From Arsenophonus endosymbiont of Aphis craccivora (GTDB lineage Bacteria > Pseudomonadota > Gammaproteobacteria > Enterobacterales > Enterobacteriaceae), in the NCBI RefSeq assembly GCF_013460135.1, contig NZ_CP038155.1, positions 992,001-1,056,000 on the forward strand: a DNA stretch of 64,000 nucleotides, written 5' to 3'. Every line of letters begins with the position of its first letter. The first letter of the stretch is position 1. Of this stretch, positions 41,146-50,540 are shown one piece after another. Made by a program: the position numbers and the translations under genes. The notes beneath the pieces are model-generated. The model was given only the letters and a program-made list of their open reading frames with translations, was not told the DNA's origin and did no database searches.

Positions 41146-41937
41146 ATGTTTTTGGTAGCAGAATTGATAGTTGGCGCAATTTTGGGGTTAATTATTAGCT
41201 TAACGGGTGTTGGTGGGGGAGTTGTTGTATTACCGGTTTTAACCTATTTTTTTGGTATGGATGCCTTGTCTGCTGTTGCAGCCGCCAATTTTCTCTCTAT
41301 GTTGATGAAAATCTCATCTTCTTATATACATTTTCGTTTAGGCAATGTTCCGATTAAAAGTGCCATGGTTGTGTTAGCTATTATGATACCTGCCACAGCA
41401 TTGACAAGTGATCTGGTAAGTTATTTGAGCCAATTACAAAGTTATCAACAGCAAGTTGAGTTAGGCATTAATATACTTATTGTAGTCGCTATTATTTATT
41501 ACCTTTTTCTGCTTATTTATCGGATATTTTTTTCATTTTCAATCAACCAGTTTGAAAGAAATAATACTATTGATATCAAGTCATTATTCTTGCCGGCTAT
41601 CAGTGCTGGCGTAGTGCTTGGTGCTACCGGAGTAGGTGGTGTTGTTGTTGTATTACCGCTATTGCTACGCTATCTAAAATTATCTATCAAACAAGCGATT
41701 GGCACCGCGATTTTTATAACAACTATTTTGTCAGGTTCATCAGCAATTGCTTATATGCGCAATGGACATACTCACATTATTCTTGCGCTTACCCTATGCA
41801 TAGGATCATTAATGACTATTCCGTTAGCCAAATATTTAATGTTGCGTTTATCTGATCGTGTTTTGCAGTATCTAACCCTGTTATTTATTTTATCTAGTGC
41901 CATTATGATGAGTATAAAGTTCTGGCATTATTTTTAG
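41146..41937 (+). CDS. TSUP (TauE/SafE) family membrane permease
   Basis: 263-aa hydrophobic protein with about eight helices in two homologous halves, each starting with the family glycine-rich motif: LIISLTGVGGGVVVLPVL (residues about 15-32) and GVVLGATGVGGVVVVLPLLL (about 154-173). Members export or import sulfite, organosulfonates or similar anions; the substrate cannot be told from sequence. It is convergent with the NicO pseudogene, their ends overlapping by 4 bp. Intact. Confidence 0.85.
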   Translation: MFLVAELIVGAILGLIISLTGVGGGVVVLPVLTYFFGMDALSAVAAANFLSMLMKISSSYIHFRLGNVPIKSAMVVLAIMIPATALTSDLVSYLSQLQSYQQQVELGINILIVVAIIYYLFLLIYRIFFSFSINQFERNNTIDIKSLFLPAISAGVVLGATGVGGVVVVLPLLLRYLKLSIKQAIGTAIFITTILSGSSAIAYMRNGHTHIILALTLCIGSLMTIPLAKYLMLRLSDRVLQYLTLLFILSSAIMMSIKFWHYF

Positions 41938-42938
41938 CGACCAAAAATATAAGAACCCATCGTTTGTGGAATTTCAACACTCTGAAACATAAGCAATCCG
42001 GCAATAACTAACACTATTCCACCGATTAACATTATTCCTAAACTCCAGTAAGGATTGACATTAAACCCTTGCCATTTCGAAAACCGAATAGCTAAATGGC
42101 TAGCGCTATGGACTAGTAAAGCAATTCCGCTAATAGTGATTGCAGTTCCTAAGGCCATCATTAGCGCGGCGATAATCCCCCAAGAATAAACACCGACTAC
42201 ATAAGAAAAAAGTAGAACAATTAATGCGCCAGAGCAGGGACGTGCTCCCATCGCGGCTATAACTGCAAGTTGGGTTCGCCAATTGCCTTGTAATTCATCA
42301 TCAGACAATACGTGTTTGTGGCCACAATTGCAGTCATGAGCATGTTGATGTTGGTTAGGCGAATGGATTTTAGTAAATTGAAAGGGGGCTTGACGAGATT
42401 GTTTAAATACTTTTCTTAGTCGGGAGATTGCTTTTAGACATAGTTACAGACCAAGAAAAAAGACTAAGCCATAGCTTATTTGTTCTAACCAGAAGCGACT
42501 TAGATGTCAGTGTCGGCTAGATAGCTGGAATAAGCCAAGAACAATGGATGTTAAAACAATAGCAATAGAGCCCTGTAATAATGATGCTAATAGCGTTAGG
42601 GTAAGGCTTTTTTTTAGTCTTGAAGAGTGGGTGGCAATATAGGTGGTAATAATGATTTTGCCATACCCTGGTCCCAAGGCATGTAATAAACCATAACAAA
42701 AGCTAAAGCCAACGAGTAATAATCCTGCTTCAGTTGGTGAGCTCGCCACTCGCATCAGGAGAGAAGAAAGATGTTGATTAAGTTCTCGTTGCCAATTTAC
42801 CGCTAGTTGTAAACCAAAATGCCAATATTTGAACAAATAAAATGACAATATGCCAAAAAAAGGACTAAATAATCCGATTACTAGATAGTACTTTTTATTA
42901 AGTAAATTGATTGCTGGCTTGCTGGGCATTATTGACAT
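41934..42938 (-). pseudogene. NicO-family nickel/cobalt exporter (RcnA-like), two in-frame stops
   Basis: NicO/RcnA proteins are polytopic metal exporters. The N-terminal part has GLLHALGPGYGKIIITTYIA, the family metal-binding helix. The C-terminal part has GARPCSGALIVLLFSY, the second conserved motif. Between them, in the same frame, are a TGA (42507-42509) and a TAA (42444-42446). The region also encodes the typical cytoplasmic His-rich loop (HQHAHDCNCGHKH). All pieces are colinear without frameshift, so loss came from point substitutions. It overlaps the start of the DUF1007 gene by 10 bp, an operon. Confidence 0.9.
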
Positions 42939-43603
42939 GTTATGTTTACCTTTTGCGCAAATTGTTGGCCGAGACTAAGGTCTTCTTGCGGTGTTTCTGC
43001 TTTATCAAGAGAGAGGGCATAATCGATTATCGATGCGCTGGGCTTAGGTGTTATAAGCTGAATTTGGCATTGGATTGAGGTATTAGTTGATGAAATTTTT
43101 GCTTTGTTGCTATAGGTCATATCAACATAATAATTTGGGTCATAAGTCATTATGGTTAATGTCTTACCAGTTAGAGTTTCTGGCTTAGCTAATTTTAGAG
43201 TAAAAGAGAGCACGGCTTGGTTCCCTTTGCGCGATAGGTGATAGTCTTTTGGGTAAAAGGAAAATTTTATTAATTTATTTTTATAATATAGGGAGGTAAA
43301 ATAGTGTTGTTTAATAACATTAGCCATTACTTCAGCACTTAATTGTTTCCACACTGTATAACTTTCTTTTGCTTGTTGTGCATCATAGAGTAAATCGGCT
43401 GATGTAATGGCATCCATAACCCAAGTCATTTTCATGGCAATGAGATTACCATCTTTTATTTGTAATTCATTTTGCATATTAATAAAACTGTGGGGATGAG
43501 CAAAAACGGTTATTGAATAGCATAATGTTAACGCCATTAATAGATTTTGTAGCAAAATTTTCACTATAGCTATTGATTTGTAAGGGTGCATTTGAGTCAT
43601 CAA
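42929..43603 (-). CDS. DUF1007 family periplasmic protein, partner of NicO exporter
   Basis: 224-aa protein with an N-terminal signal segment ending at VFAHPHSF, the hallmark start of mature DUF1007 proteins (HPH metal-binding motif). DUF1007 genes are commonly found just upstream of NicO-family exporters and are thought to assist metal handling; this one overlaps the NicO gene. It is intact although its partner has two stops. Specific metal unknown. Start ATG at 43603; a later Met (MHPYKS) would also leave a signal peptide. Confidence 0.82.
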   Translation of the reverse strand: MMTQMHPYKSIAIVKILLQNLLMALTLCYSITVFAHPHSFINMQNELQIKDGNLIAMKMTWVMDAITSADLLYDAQQAKESYTVWKQLSAEVMANVIKQHYFTSLYYKNKLIKFSFYPKDYHLSRKGNQAVLSFTLKLAKPETLTGKTLTIMTYDPNYYVDMTYSNKAKISSTNTSIQCQIQLITPKPSASIIDYALSLDKAETPQEDLSLGQQFAQKVNITCQ

Positions 43604-44109
43604 ATAGGATATTTTGATTAACCGAAAATAGCATATCTATGCTATCAATTTTCTTTGATAATTAAATGTTACTTTGCTATTTAATCGGTTAAAAGGTTTA
43701 TTACTTATATTTACTCAGATTTTTTGCAATCTTGGCTCATATTTCATTGATAATAAATTTATTGTTATTTAAACCCTCCATTTTTGTTATAAATAGATTA
43801 ATTAATCGCTTTATTCGATCAATTATTATCAATTGATAGTTTTTGTAAATCATAAATGTTTGTATCGATCGTTTTAAACGATTGGAAGTCATTTGAATTA
43901 ATATGTTAAAAATAAAAGAACAAGGAAGAAGCTTAACAATACATGGATGTATTTATAAATACTAAAATTAGTATCTACAAAGTGAAGTGATAGAGAAAAA
44001 TTATATTTACCTGTTTAGGGCTATTTTTAATTCAAATTGGTGACTACCTAATTAGTCACCTTTGTATAGCTGAAGCTTATTTTGAACAGGTAGCTAATTT
44101 AAAAAATTT
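43604..44109. other. About 500-bp intergenic region
   Basis: AT-rich sequence between DUF1007 and the SgcJ/EcaC-like gene. The only structure I see is an 8-bp hairpin (GGTGACTA 44039-44046 with TAGTCACC 44053-44060), possibly the terminator of the downstream minus-strand gene. No coding remnant recognised. Confidence 0.45.
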
Positions 44110-44306
44110 TTAGTTGTTTGCCGGTACTTCAGATGAATGATGAGTTGATATTTTCCATTCTTTTCCATCCCAGACGTAGGTAAATGTATAACGAGCTGAA
44201 ACAGTGGATTTATCTTTAAAAGTAAAAGTATAAGTACCGATATCGATTGCCTTATTACAACCAATACGAATAGTTCGACCATCAATTTTTCCTACAGGCT
44301 TTTTGG

Positions 44307-45361
44307 GGCTTTGTTGAATAAATCGAACTTTTAGGTGATTGGCGGAGCTGATCGCTAAATTCGTTTCAACATCAGGTCCCCATGTCAAAGCAAAAGTTTA
44401 AAATTACCAACTGGCCCGCGTACAACAAGGCACTCAGACAACGCGGTTCCCTGACGGTCTGGCTTGATGAGTCGGCCATCGCTGGATGGACTGACAGTTC
44501 TTCGCCTGAAGGTCGTGGCCGGCCGCTTTACTACAGCGATATGGCTGTTACCACTGTCCTGATGATGAAGCGTGTGTTTAACCTGTCGCTCCGGGCATTA
44601 CAGGGCTTCGTTGATTCGATTTTTAAACTCATGTCTTTGCCGCTGTGCTGTCCGGACTACTCGCTGGTCAGCAGACGAGAAAAGAGCGTCAACATCAGCA
44701 TAAAAACGCCAACGCGTGGTGAAATCTCGCATCTGGTCATCGACAGTACCGGTCTGAAGGTCTTTGGCGAAGGTGAATGGAAAGTCAGGCAGCATGGGGC
44801 TGACAGACGAAGAGTGTGGCGCAAGCTTCATCTGGCAGCAGACAGTGTGACTCATGAGATTATCTGTGCCGACTTATCGCTCAGCGGAACGACAGATGCG
44901 CAGGCACTGCCGGGCCTTATTAACCAAACCCACCGGAAAATCAGGGAAGTGTCAGCAGACGGTGCTTATGACGCCTGTTACTGCCACGATGCGTTGCTAA
45001 GAAAGAAAATCAGGCCCCTTATCCCGCCGCGAAGCGGAGCGAAATACTGGCCGGACAAGTACCATGAACGTAACCATGCGGTGGCGAATCAGCGTCTGAG
45101 CAGGAGTAATGATATGTGGAAAAAGAAAGTGGGTTATCACCGGCGTTCAGTGGCAGAAACAGCGATGTTCCGCATAAAAACTTTGCTGGGTGGCCATCTG
45201 AGGCTGCGTGACTATGAGGCTCAGGTAGGTGAAGCAATGGCGATGGTCAAAGCGCTGAACCGTATGACGTTGTTGGGTATGCCACACAGCGTCAGGATCG
45301 GATAACAGCTGTAGCAGAGGGAGCCATCCTGGCGGCTAATTCTGATTTATTCAACAAAGCC
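44307..45361 (+). mobile_element. IS903-like element, copy F, with target duplication
   Basis: Complete copy with the exact 9-bp duplication GCTTTTTGG at 44298-44306 and 45362-45370. Removing the element and one repeat restores the reading frame of the host gene across the junction. Confidence 0.97.
44382..45305 (+). CDS. IS903-group transposase (copy F)
   Basis: 307-aa transposase, triad intact; variants A2S (shared with G), A100E (private) and S274R. Confidence 0.96.
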   Translation: MSKQKFKITNWPAYNKALRQRGSLTVWLDESAIAGWTDSSSPEGRGRPLYYSDMAVTTVLMMKRVFNLSLRALQGFVDSIFKLMSLPLCCPDYSLVSRREKSVNISIKTPTRGEISHLVIDSTGLKVFGEGEWKVRQHGADRRRVWRKLHLAADSVTHEIICADLSLSGTTDAQALPGLINQTHRKIREVSADGAYDACYCHDALLRKKIRPLIPPRSGAKYWPDKYHERNHAVANQRLSRSNDMWKKKVGYHRRSVAETAMFRIKTLLGGHLRLRDYEAQVGEAMAMVKALNRMTLLGMPHSVRIG

Positions 45362-45633
45362 GCTTTTTGGCTAAAAAGTGTTTGAAATAGTCGGTACGCT
45401 CAGCATCCGTTAAACGAACTTGACTTGATATAGTTGGTAATAGTACTGCATCATCGAGATAGTTTGCCGAAACCTTTTTCGCATCGCCACCTTTTTAATG
45501 AATCATTCCAGCGCTCAAATAAACCAGCAATTTGTTGTTGATCTACCTTTACACATTTGGGAGCTGTCTCTAGAGCGAATGTATAACTAGAGAGTAAAGT
45601 TAGTGGAATAATTAAAAAACTCAGTTTTCTCAT

Positions 45634-46144
45634 AAATGTCTCGCTATTAAGTATTATTTTTTTATGATGTTTTAGAATGATTATTATTTCATATGGAAAT
45701 AATTTTTCCTATATTTAGTAACCTATTTCAGTAATAGCCAGAACCGGTAAAAAAATTAAAATTTCCACTGAAACTTTTTTCATGCTGGTATTTAAAAAGT
45801 TCATTTTATAAATCAATTTCATATAGTTAACTGGAATTGTTTTTTGCCGATGTTGATTAAGGCACAATTAAAGATTAGGTTAATCAATAGGATTAGTACA
45901 ATGGTTACTTTAACTAATAGCGGTTTTTATTGTTAGTTACCCAACGTTTTAGTTATCAATCTTTCATTAGTTTAAACCGGTGGAATTCGTGGTTAGTAAT
46001 CCGTATCTGACAGTTAATAATATAGATGAACTGGAACGAACGTTTGCTAAGCCGTCTATCAATTAACCTAGCCAATGCTTATCACAAACAATAAAGCCAG
46101 ATGTTTTGAAACTATCTGGCTTTTTTTATTAGATTAACTTTTGA
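45634..46144. other. About 510-bp region between the SgcJ-like gene and frdD
   Basis: AT-rich. A 25-codon GTG-started frame (45989-46066) with a plausible amphipathic composition is visible, but I recognise no family and see no strong ribosome-binding site. The right part carries the terminator at 46093-46127. Probably degraded sequence. Confidence 0.35.
46093..46127 (+). terminator. Strong Rho-independent terminator beyond frdD
   Basis: AAAGCCAGAT (46093-46102) pairs with ATCTGGCTTT (46114-46123) followed by T7 on the + strand. It lies 18 bp beyond the frdD stop. The + strand orientation is strongest; on the minus strand the tail is weaker but it may also stop frd transcripts. Confidence 0.75.
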
Positions 46145-46501
46145 TTAGAGTTTGATGATAGCAATAATAGCAATCACACTAATAATGGCAGCCGCACCAT
46201 AAAAAATCCATTTACCGGCTGGAATCGCTATTTTTAGATCATGCATGCCATGATGAAGTCGATGCAGTCCACACCAGATAGGTAAAATGATCATTAATAG
46301 CAAAAAAATACGGCCAATAAAGCTTTGGCAAAATGTCAGAATGCGTTCATAACTTAACATTTCTGGTGCTAAACCTAGAGGAATAAAAATTGCTAGCAAA
46401 AGAATAATAACCGGAGAGATAATTGCACTCCACATACCACCAGCACCAAATAATCCCCAAAAAATAGGTTCATCAGAACGTTTAGGAGGTTGCTTCATCA
46501 T
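46145..46501 (-). CDS. frdD: Fumarate reductase membrane anchor subunit D
   Basis: One of two membrane anchors of fumarate reductase, which reduces fumarate with menaquinol. 118 aa (E. coli 119). It starts [21 protein letters not shown], with three transmembrane helices, and the [12 protein letters not shown] segment between helices 2 and 3. The ORF is intact although frdA and frdC are broken. It is 13 bp after frdC. Confidence 0.93.
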   Translation of the reverse strand: MMKQPPKRSDEPIFWGLFGAGGMWSAIISPVIILLLAIFIPLGLAPEMLSYERILTFCQSFIGRIFLLLMIILPIWCGLHRLHHGMHDLKIAIPAGKWIFYGAAAIISVIAIIAIIKL

Positions 46502-46514
46502 TGTTCTCCTTAAA

Positions 46515-46907
46515 TTATATTAGCGCTATAGCTAAGATAATGATTGTTGCTAGAAAAGTAATACCCCAAAGTAATTTTATAATGATTTCTTGGGCTATTT
46601 TTTTATTTTTTATCATGATATTAACAGCTTTAGGCGCCAGTTCGAACCAGGTTTTTGTATGGAATAAAGTGGCTATTAAAGTGAAAATATTAATTAATAA
46701 AACGATTGGATTATGCATAAAGGTAACATAATTAAACCAGCTTTCAGGCCCTGCTGTTAACGAAAATAGGCCATAAAGCACGACTAAACTAAACCAAATT
46801 TGAGGGATGGCGGTTGCTTACCGAATAACATAAAAACAATAAAATCCAATCTGTTGCCACCAATTTGATGACATTTCGCGTACATAAGGCTTACGTTTTG
46901 TCGTCAT
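46515..46907 (-). pseudogene. frdC: Fumarate reductase membrane anchor subunit C with in-frame stop at codon 30
   Basis: From ATG 46907 the sequence reads [19 protein letters not shown] and on to FYVIR, then TAA at codon 30, after which the frame continues as ATAIPQIWFSLVVLYGLF to the normal C-terminus at 46515 (130 codons; E. coli 131). The stop replaces the codon for Glu30 (E29 without Met), which in E. coli is a quinone-site residue; GAA to TAA is a single change. No other lesion is visible. Re-initiation downstream could only give a truncated anchor. Confidence 0.9.
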
Positions 46908-46917
46908 TTTTTCTTCC

Positions 46918-47652
46918 TTATCTTGGTTTCAACATAGCAATAATAAAATCTTCTGCGCTTGCGGCTTTTCCTTGCTGAATAGCAGCGGCAGGATCGACAT
47001 GTTTAGGACATACTTCAGAGCAGTAACCGACAAATGTACAGCTCCATACACCATTATCGCTATTTAATAATGGCATGCGCTCTTTTTTGCCTTTATCGCG
47101 GCTATCAAGGTTATAACGTTCTGCCTGTGTGATTGCAGCAGGGCCAATAAATTCTGGATTAAGGCCAAATTGAGGGCAAGCTGCATAACACAGGCCACAA
47201 TTAATACAGCCAGAGAATTGATGATATTTAGCCATTTGACTAGGGGTTTGTTTATTGGGACCATCACTAACTTTACGATTATTACCAATAATATAGGGTT
47301 TAATAGCTTCAAGACTCTCAATAAAATGGGTCATATCTACCACTAAATCTCTTTCGATAGGAAAATTGCCTAATGCTTCTACTTTTAAGCCATCGGTATA
47401 GTCCCGTAAAAAAGTCTTGCAGGCTAATTTAGGCATCTGGTTAACCATCATACCGCAAGAGCCACATATTGCCATACGACAAAACCAACGGTATGAGAGC
47501 TCAGGTGCTAAGTGGTCTTTAACATAACCGAGAGCATCTAGTAAAGAGGTCTGTTCATCATAAGGTACTTCATAAGTAACAGAATAGGGGACATCGTCAG
47601 TTTTAGGATTATAGCGCATGATTTCCATTTTCAGTTTTTTCATCTTAGCCAT
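46918..47652 (-). CDS. frdB: Fumarate reductase iron-sulfur subunit
   Basis: Electron-transfer subunit carrying 2Fe-2S, 4Fe-4S and 3Fe-4S clusters. 244 aa, as in E. coli. All cysteine motifs are present: [10 protein letters not shown] with a later Cys for 2Fe-2[13 protein letters not shown] and [12 protein letters not shown] for the others. Its start overlaps the end of frdA by 8 bp. The reading frame is intact, but a functional complex is unlikely because subunits A and C are interrupted. Confidence 0.95.
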   Translation of the reverse strand: MAKMKKLKMEIMRYNPKTDDVPYSVTYEVPYDEQTSLLDALGYVKDHLAPELSYRWFCRMAICGSCGMMVNQMPKLACKTFLRDYTDGLKVEALGNFPIERDLVVDMTHFIESLEAIKPYIIGNNRKVSDGPNKQTPSQMAKYHQFSGCINCGLCYAACPQFGLNPEFIGPAAITQAERYNLDSRDKGKKERMPLLNSDNGVWSCTFVGYCSEVCPKHVDPAAAIQQGKAASAEDFIIAMLKPR

Positions 47653-49456
47653 TCACCTGCTCCTTCTTTGCTTGCTCTTGTGCTGTTGCTTCACCACCAT
47701 AAACTCGCTTAGCTGGCGCTAATTTGGTAATTTTCACATCGCGATAAGCAATATTTGGGGCGCCTTGTGAGTTATAATAGGCAAGAGAATGTTTTAGAAA
47801 ATTAACATCATCACGGACAGTACAACCCTCATCCAGACGCTGATGAGCACCACGCGATTCTTTGCGATAGAAAGCAGAATGAGCCATACATTCCGCTACA
47901 TCTAGACTAAAGCATAATTCGATAGTGTAGAGCAGTTGAGTATTAAAGACGCTGCTATGGTCTGTAATTTCAATATGTTTAAAGCGTTCTTTAAGTTCAG
48001 CCAGTTTATCCATGGTTTTTTGCATTAATTCAGGTGTACGATAGATGCCACAACCTTACTCCATTGCTATCCCCATTTCATCACGGATGTTAGCCCAATT
48101 CTCTTTACCTTTTTGGTTGATCAGTTTGGTTAAATTGGTTTCAACTTCACGCGCTTTTAATTCAATGGCGTTATTATTGGCTGGAGAGACTTCAGTGTCA
48201 TATTTAGCCGCTTCAATGCCAGCTAATCGCCCAAAAACGACTAATTCTGCTAAAGAGTTAGAACCCAGACGGTTTGCACCATGTAAGCCAACTGACGAAC
48301 ATTCGCCCACAGCAAACAGACCTTTAATTGATGTTTCACATTTCTGATTCGTTTCAATTCCCCCCATTGTATAATGTGCGGTTGGGCGAACAGGGATAGG
48401 ATCAGTAACGGGATCGACGCCGACATAAGCTTTGGCTAATTCACAAATAAAGGGTAGGCGTTCATGTAGTTTCGCAGCGCCCAAATGGCGTAAGTCAAGA
48501 TGCACGACATCACCGCGTGATGACTTTATTGTGCTACCTGCACGCCACTCATGCCAAAAAGCTTGAGAAACCTTGTCTCGAGGGCCTAATTCCATATATT
48601 TATTTTCTGGTTTACCTAGAGGGGTTTCAGGCCCTAAACCATAATCTTGTAGATAACGATAGCCATCTTTGTTGATGAGGATCCCGCCTTCACCTCTACA
48701 ACCTTCAGTCATAAGTATTCCAGAACCTGGCAAGCCAGTCGGATGGTATTGGACAAATTCCATATCACGTAATGGAATGCCATGCCGTAATACAATACCC
48801 ATACCGTCACCGGTAACAATTCCGCCGTTAGTATTATAACGGTAAACACGGCCGGCTCCACCGGTGGCCATAATAACGGCTTTTGCGTTAATTTGAATAT
48901 GAGTGCCCTCCATCATATGGATAGCGATTAGGCCATGTACTCTTCCTTCATCAACCAGAATGTCTAACACAACATGTTCATCAAATCGCTGGATTTGTGG
49001 GTATTTGAGAGATGTTTGAAATAGAGTATGCAACATATGGAAGCCTGTTTTATCAGCAGCAAACCAAGTGCGCTCGATTTTCATTCCTCCAAAGCGACGG
49101 ACATTCACTGTACCATCTTTTTTACGACTCCATGGGCATCCCCATAATTCCAGTTGTGTCATTTCGGTTGGACAATGTTTCACAAAATATTCAACCACAT
49201 CTTGTTCACATAACCAATCTCCCCCTGAAACTGTATCATTAAAGTGATAATCATAGGTATCATGGGATTGAGCAATTGCAGCTGCGCCACCTTCTGCAGC
49301 GACAGTATAACTGCGCATGGGATAGACTTTTGAAACTAAAGCAATTTTTAGATTGGGATTAGCTTCAGTAGCAGCAATTGCTGCCCTCAAACCAGCTCCA
49401 TCAGCGCCTATTATGACTAAATCAGCATTAAAGGTTTGCACACTATGCTTCTCCAT
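47645..49456 (-). pseudogene. frdA: Fumarate reductase flavoprotein subunit, in-frame stop and damaged FAD site
   Basis: Catalytic subunit. The whole length (about 600 codons) is colinear with E. coli FrdA, but TAA at 48056-48058 (codon 467) replaces Glu in the E. coli sequence AMEEGCGIYRTPELM. Two active-site changes are visible. The flavin-linking His of PMRSHTVAAEGG is Tyr (residue 50, codon TAT), and the nucleotide-binding GAGGAG is GADGAG. Catalytic regions such as EFVQYHPTGLPGSG and RPTAHYTMGG remain. The C-terminal domain from 48025 is clean. The substitutions suggest relaxed selection before or with the nonsense mutation. Confidence 0.93.
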
Positions 49457-49554
49457 TACTAATTGAAAATAAACTTCATGTTGTTACGGCATTGTTATTT
49501 AATTATGATTAATAATTAACAATAAATTATTATTTCGCAATTTATAACAAATTG

Positions 49555-50540
49555 GGCTTTGTTGAATAAATCAGAATTAGCCGCCAGGATGGCTCCCTCT
49601 GCTACAGCTGTTATCCGATCCTGACGCTGTGTGGCATACCCAACAACGTCATACGGTTCAGCGCTTTGACCATCGCCATTGCTTCACCTACCTGAGCCTC
49701 ATAGTCACGCAGCCTCAGATGGCCACCCAGCAAAGTTTTTATGCGGAACATCGCTGTTTCTGCCACTGAACGCCGGTGATAACCCACTTTCTTTTTCCAC
49801 ATATCATTACTCCTGCTCAGACGCTGATTCGCCACCGCATGGTTACGTTCATGGTACTTGTCCGGCCAGTATTTCGCTCCGCTTCGCGGCGGGATAAGGG
49901 GCCTGATTTTCCGGTGGGTTTGGTTAATCAGGCCCGGCAGTGCCTGCGCATCTGTCGTTCCGCTGAGCGATAAGTCGGCACAGATAATCTCATGATTCAC
50001 ACTGTCTGCTGCCAGATGAAGCTTGCGCCACACTCTTCGTCTGTCAGCCCCATGCTGCCTGACTTTCCTTTCACCTTCGCCAAAGACCTTCAGACCGGTA
50101 CTGTCGATGACCAGATGCGAGATTTCACCACGCGTTGGCGTTTTTATGCTGATGTTGACGCTCTTTGCTCGTCTGCTGACCAGCGAGTAGTCCGGACAGC
50201 ACAGCGGCAAAGACATGAGTTTAAAAATCGAATCAACGAAGCCCTGTAATGCCCGTAGCGACAGGTTAAACACACGCTTCATCATCAGGACAGTGGTAAC
50301 AGCCATATCGCTGTAGTAAAGCGGCCGGCCACGACCTTCAGGCGAAGAACTGTCAGTCCATCCAGCGATGGCCGACTCATCAAGCCAGACCGTCAGGGAA
50401 CCGCGTTGTCTGAGTGCCTTGTTGTACGCGGGCCAGTTGGTAATTTTAAACTTTTGCTTTGACATGGGGACCTGATGTTGAAACGAATTTAGCGATCAGC
50501 TCCGCCAATCACCTAAAAGTTCGATTTATTCAACAAAGCC
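49555..50540 (-). mobile_element. IS903-like element, copy G, internally deleted (986 bp), no target duplication
   Basis: Both terminal repeats are present but 69 bp are missing inside the transposase. Flanks AACAAATTG and CCTTTCATC differ, so it probably sits at a rearrangement between the frd upstream region and yafK. Confidence 0.95.
49611..50465 (-). pseudogene. IS903-group transposase (copy G), in-frame deletion removing D193
   Basis: 284 codons instead of 307. The sequence passes from HRKI directly to RPLIPP, deleting 23 residues that include the catalytic D193 of SADGAYD. The deletion ends lie in the short repeat GAAAATCAGG present at both positions. It also has W133R, A2S, T157N and S274R. 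Catalytically dead though the frame is open. Confidence 0.93.

Larger units (their letters stand above)
44110..45633 (-). pseudogene. SgcJ/EcaC-family (SnoaL-like fold) secreted protein, split by IS and frameshifted
   Basis: Joining the sequence across IS copy F (removing one target duplication) gives a protein with a signal peptide (LTLLSSYTFALETAPKC), then DQQQIAGLFERWNDSL, YLDDAVLLPTISSQVRLT, YFKHFLAKKPVGKIDGRTIR and a C-terminal beta-sheet (ARYTFTYVWDGKEWKISTHH). This is the cystatin-like fold of SgcJ/EcaC/CaMKII-association-type proteins; function unknown. Besides the IS there is a 1-base loss in an A-run near 45497, after the codons for NDSLK. The part past the frameshift is well preserved. 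Confidence 0.85.
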
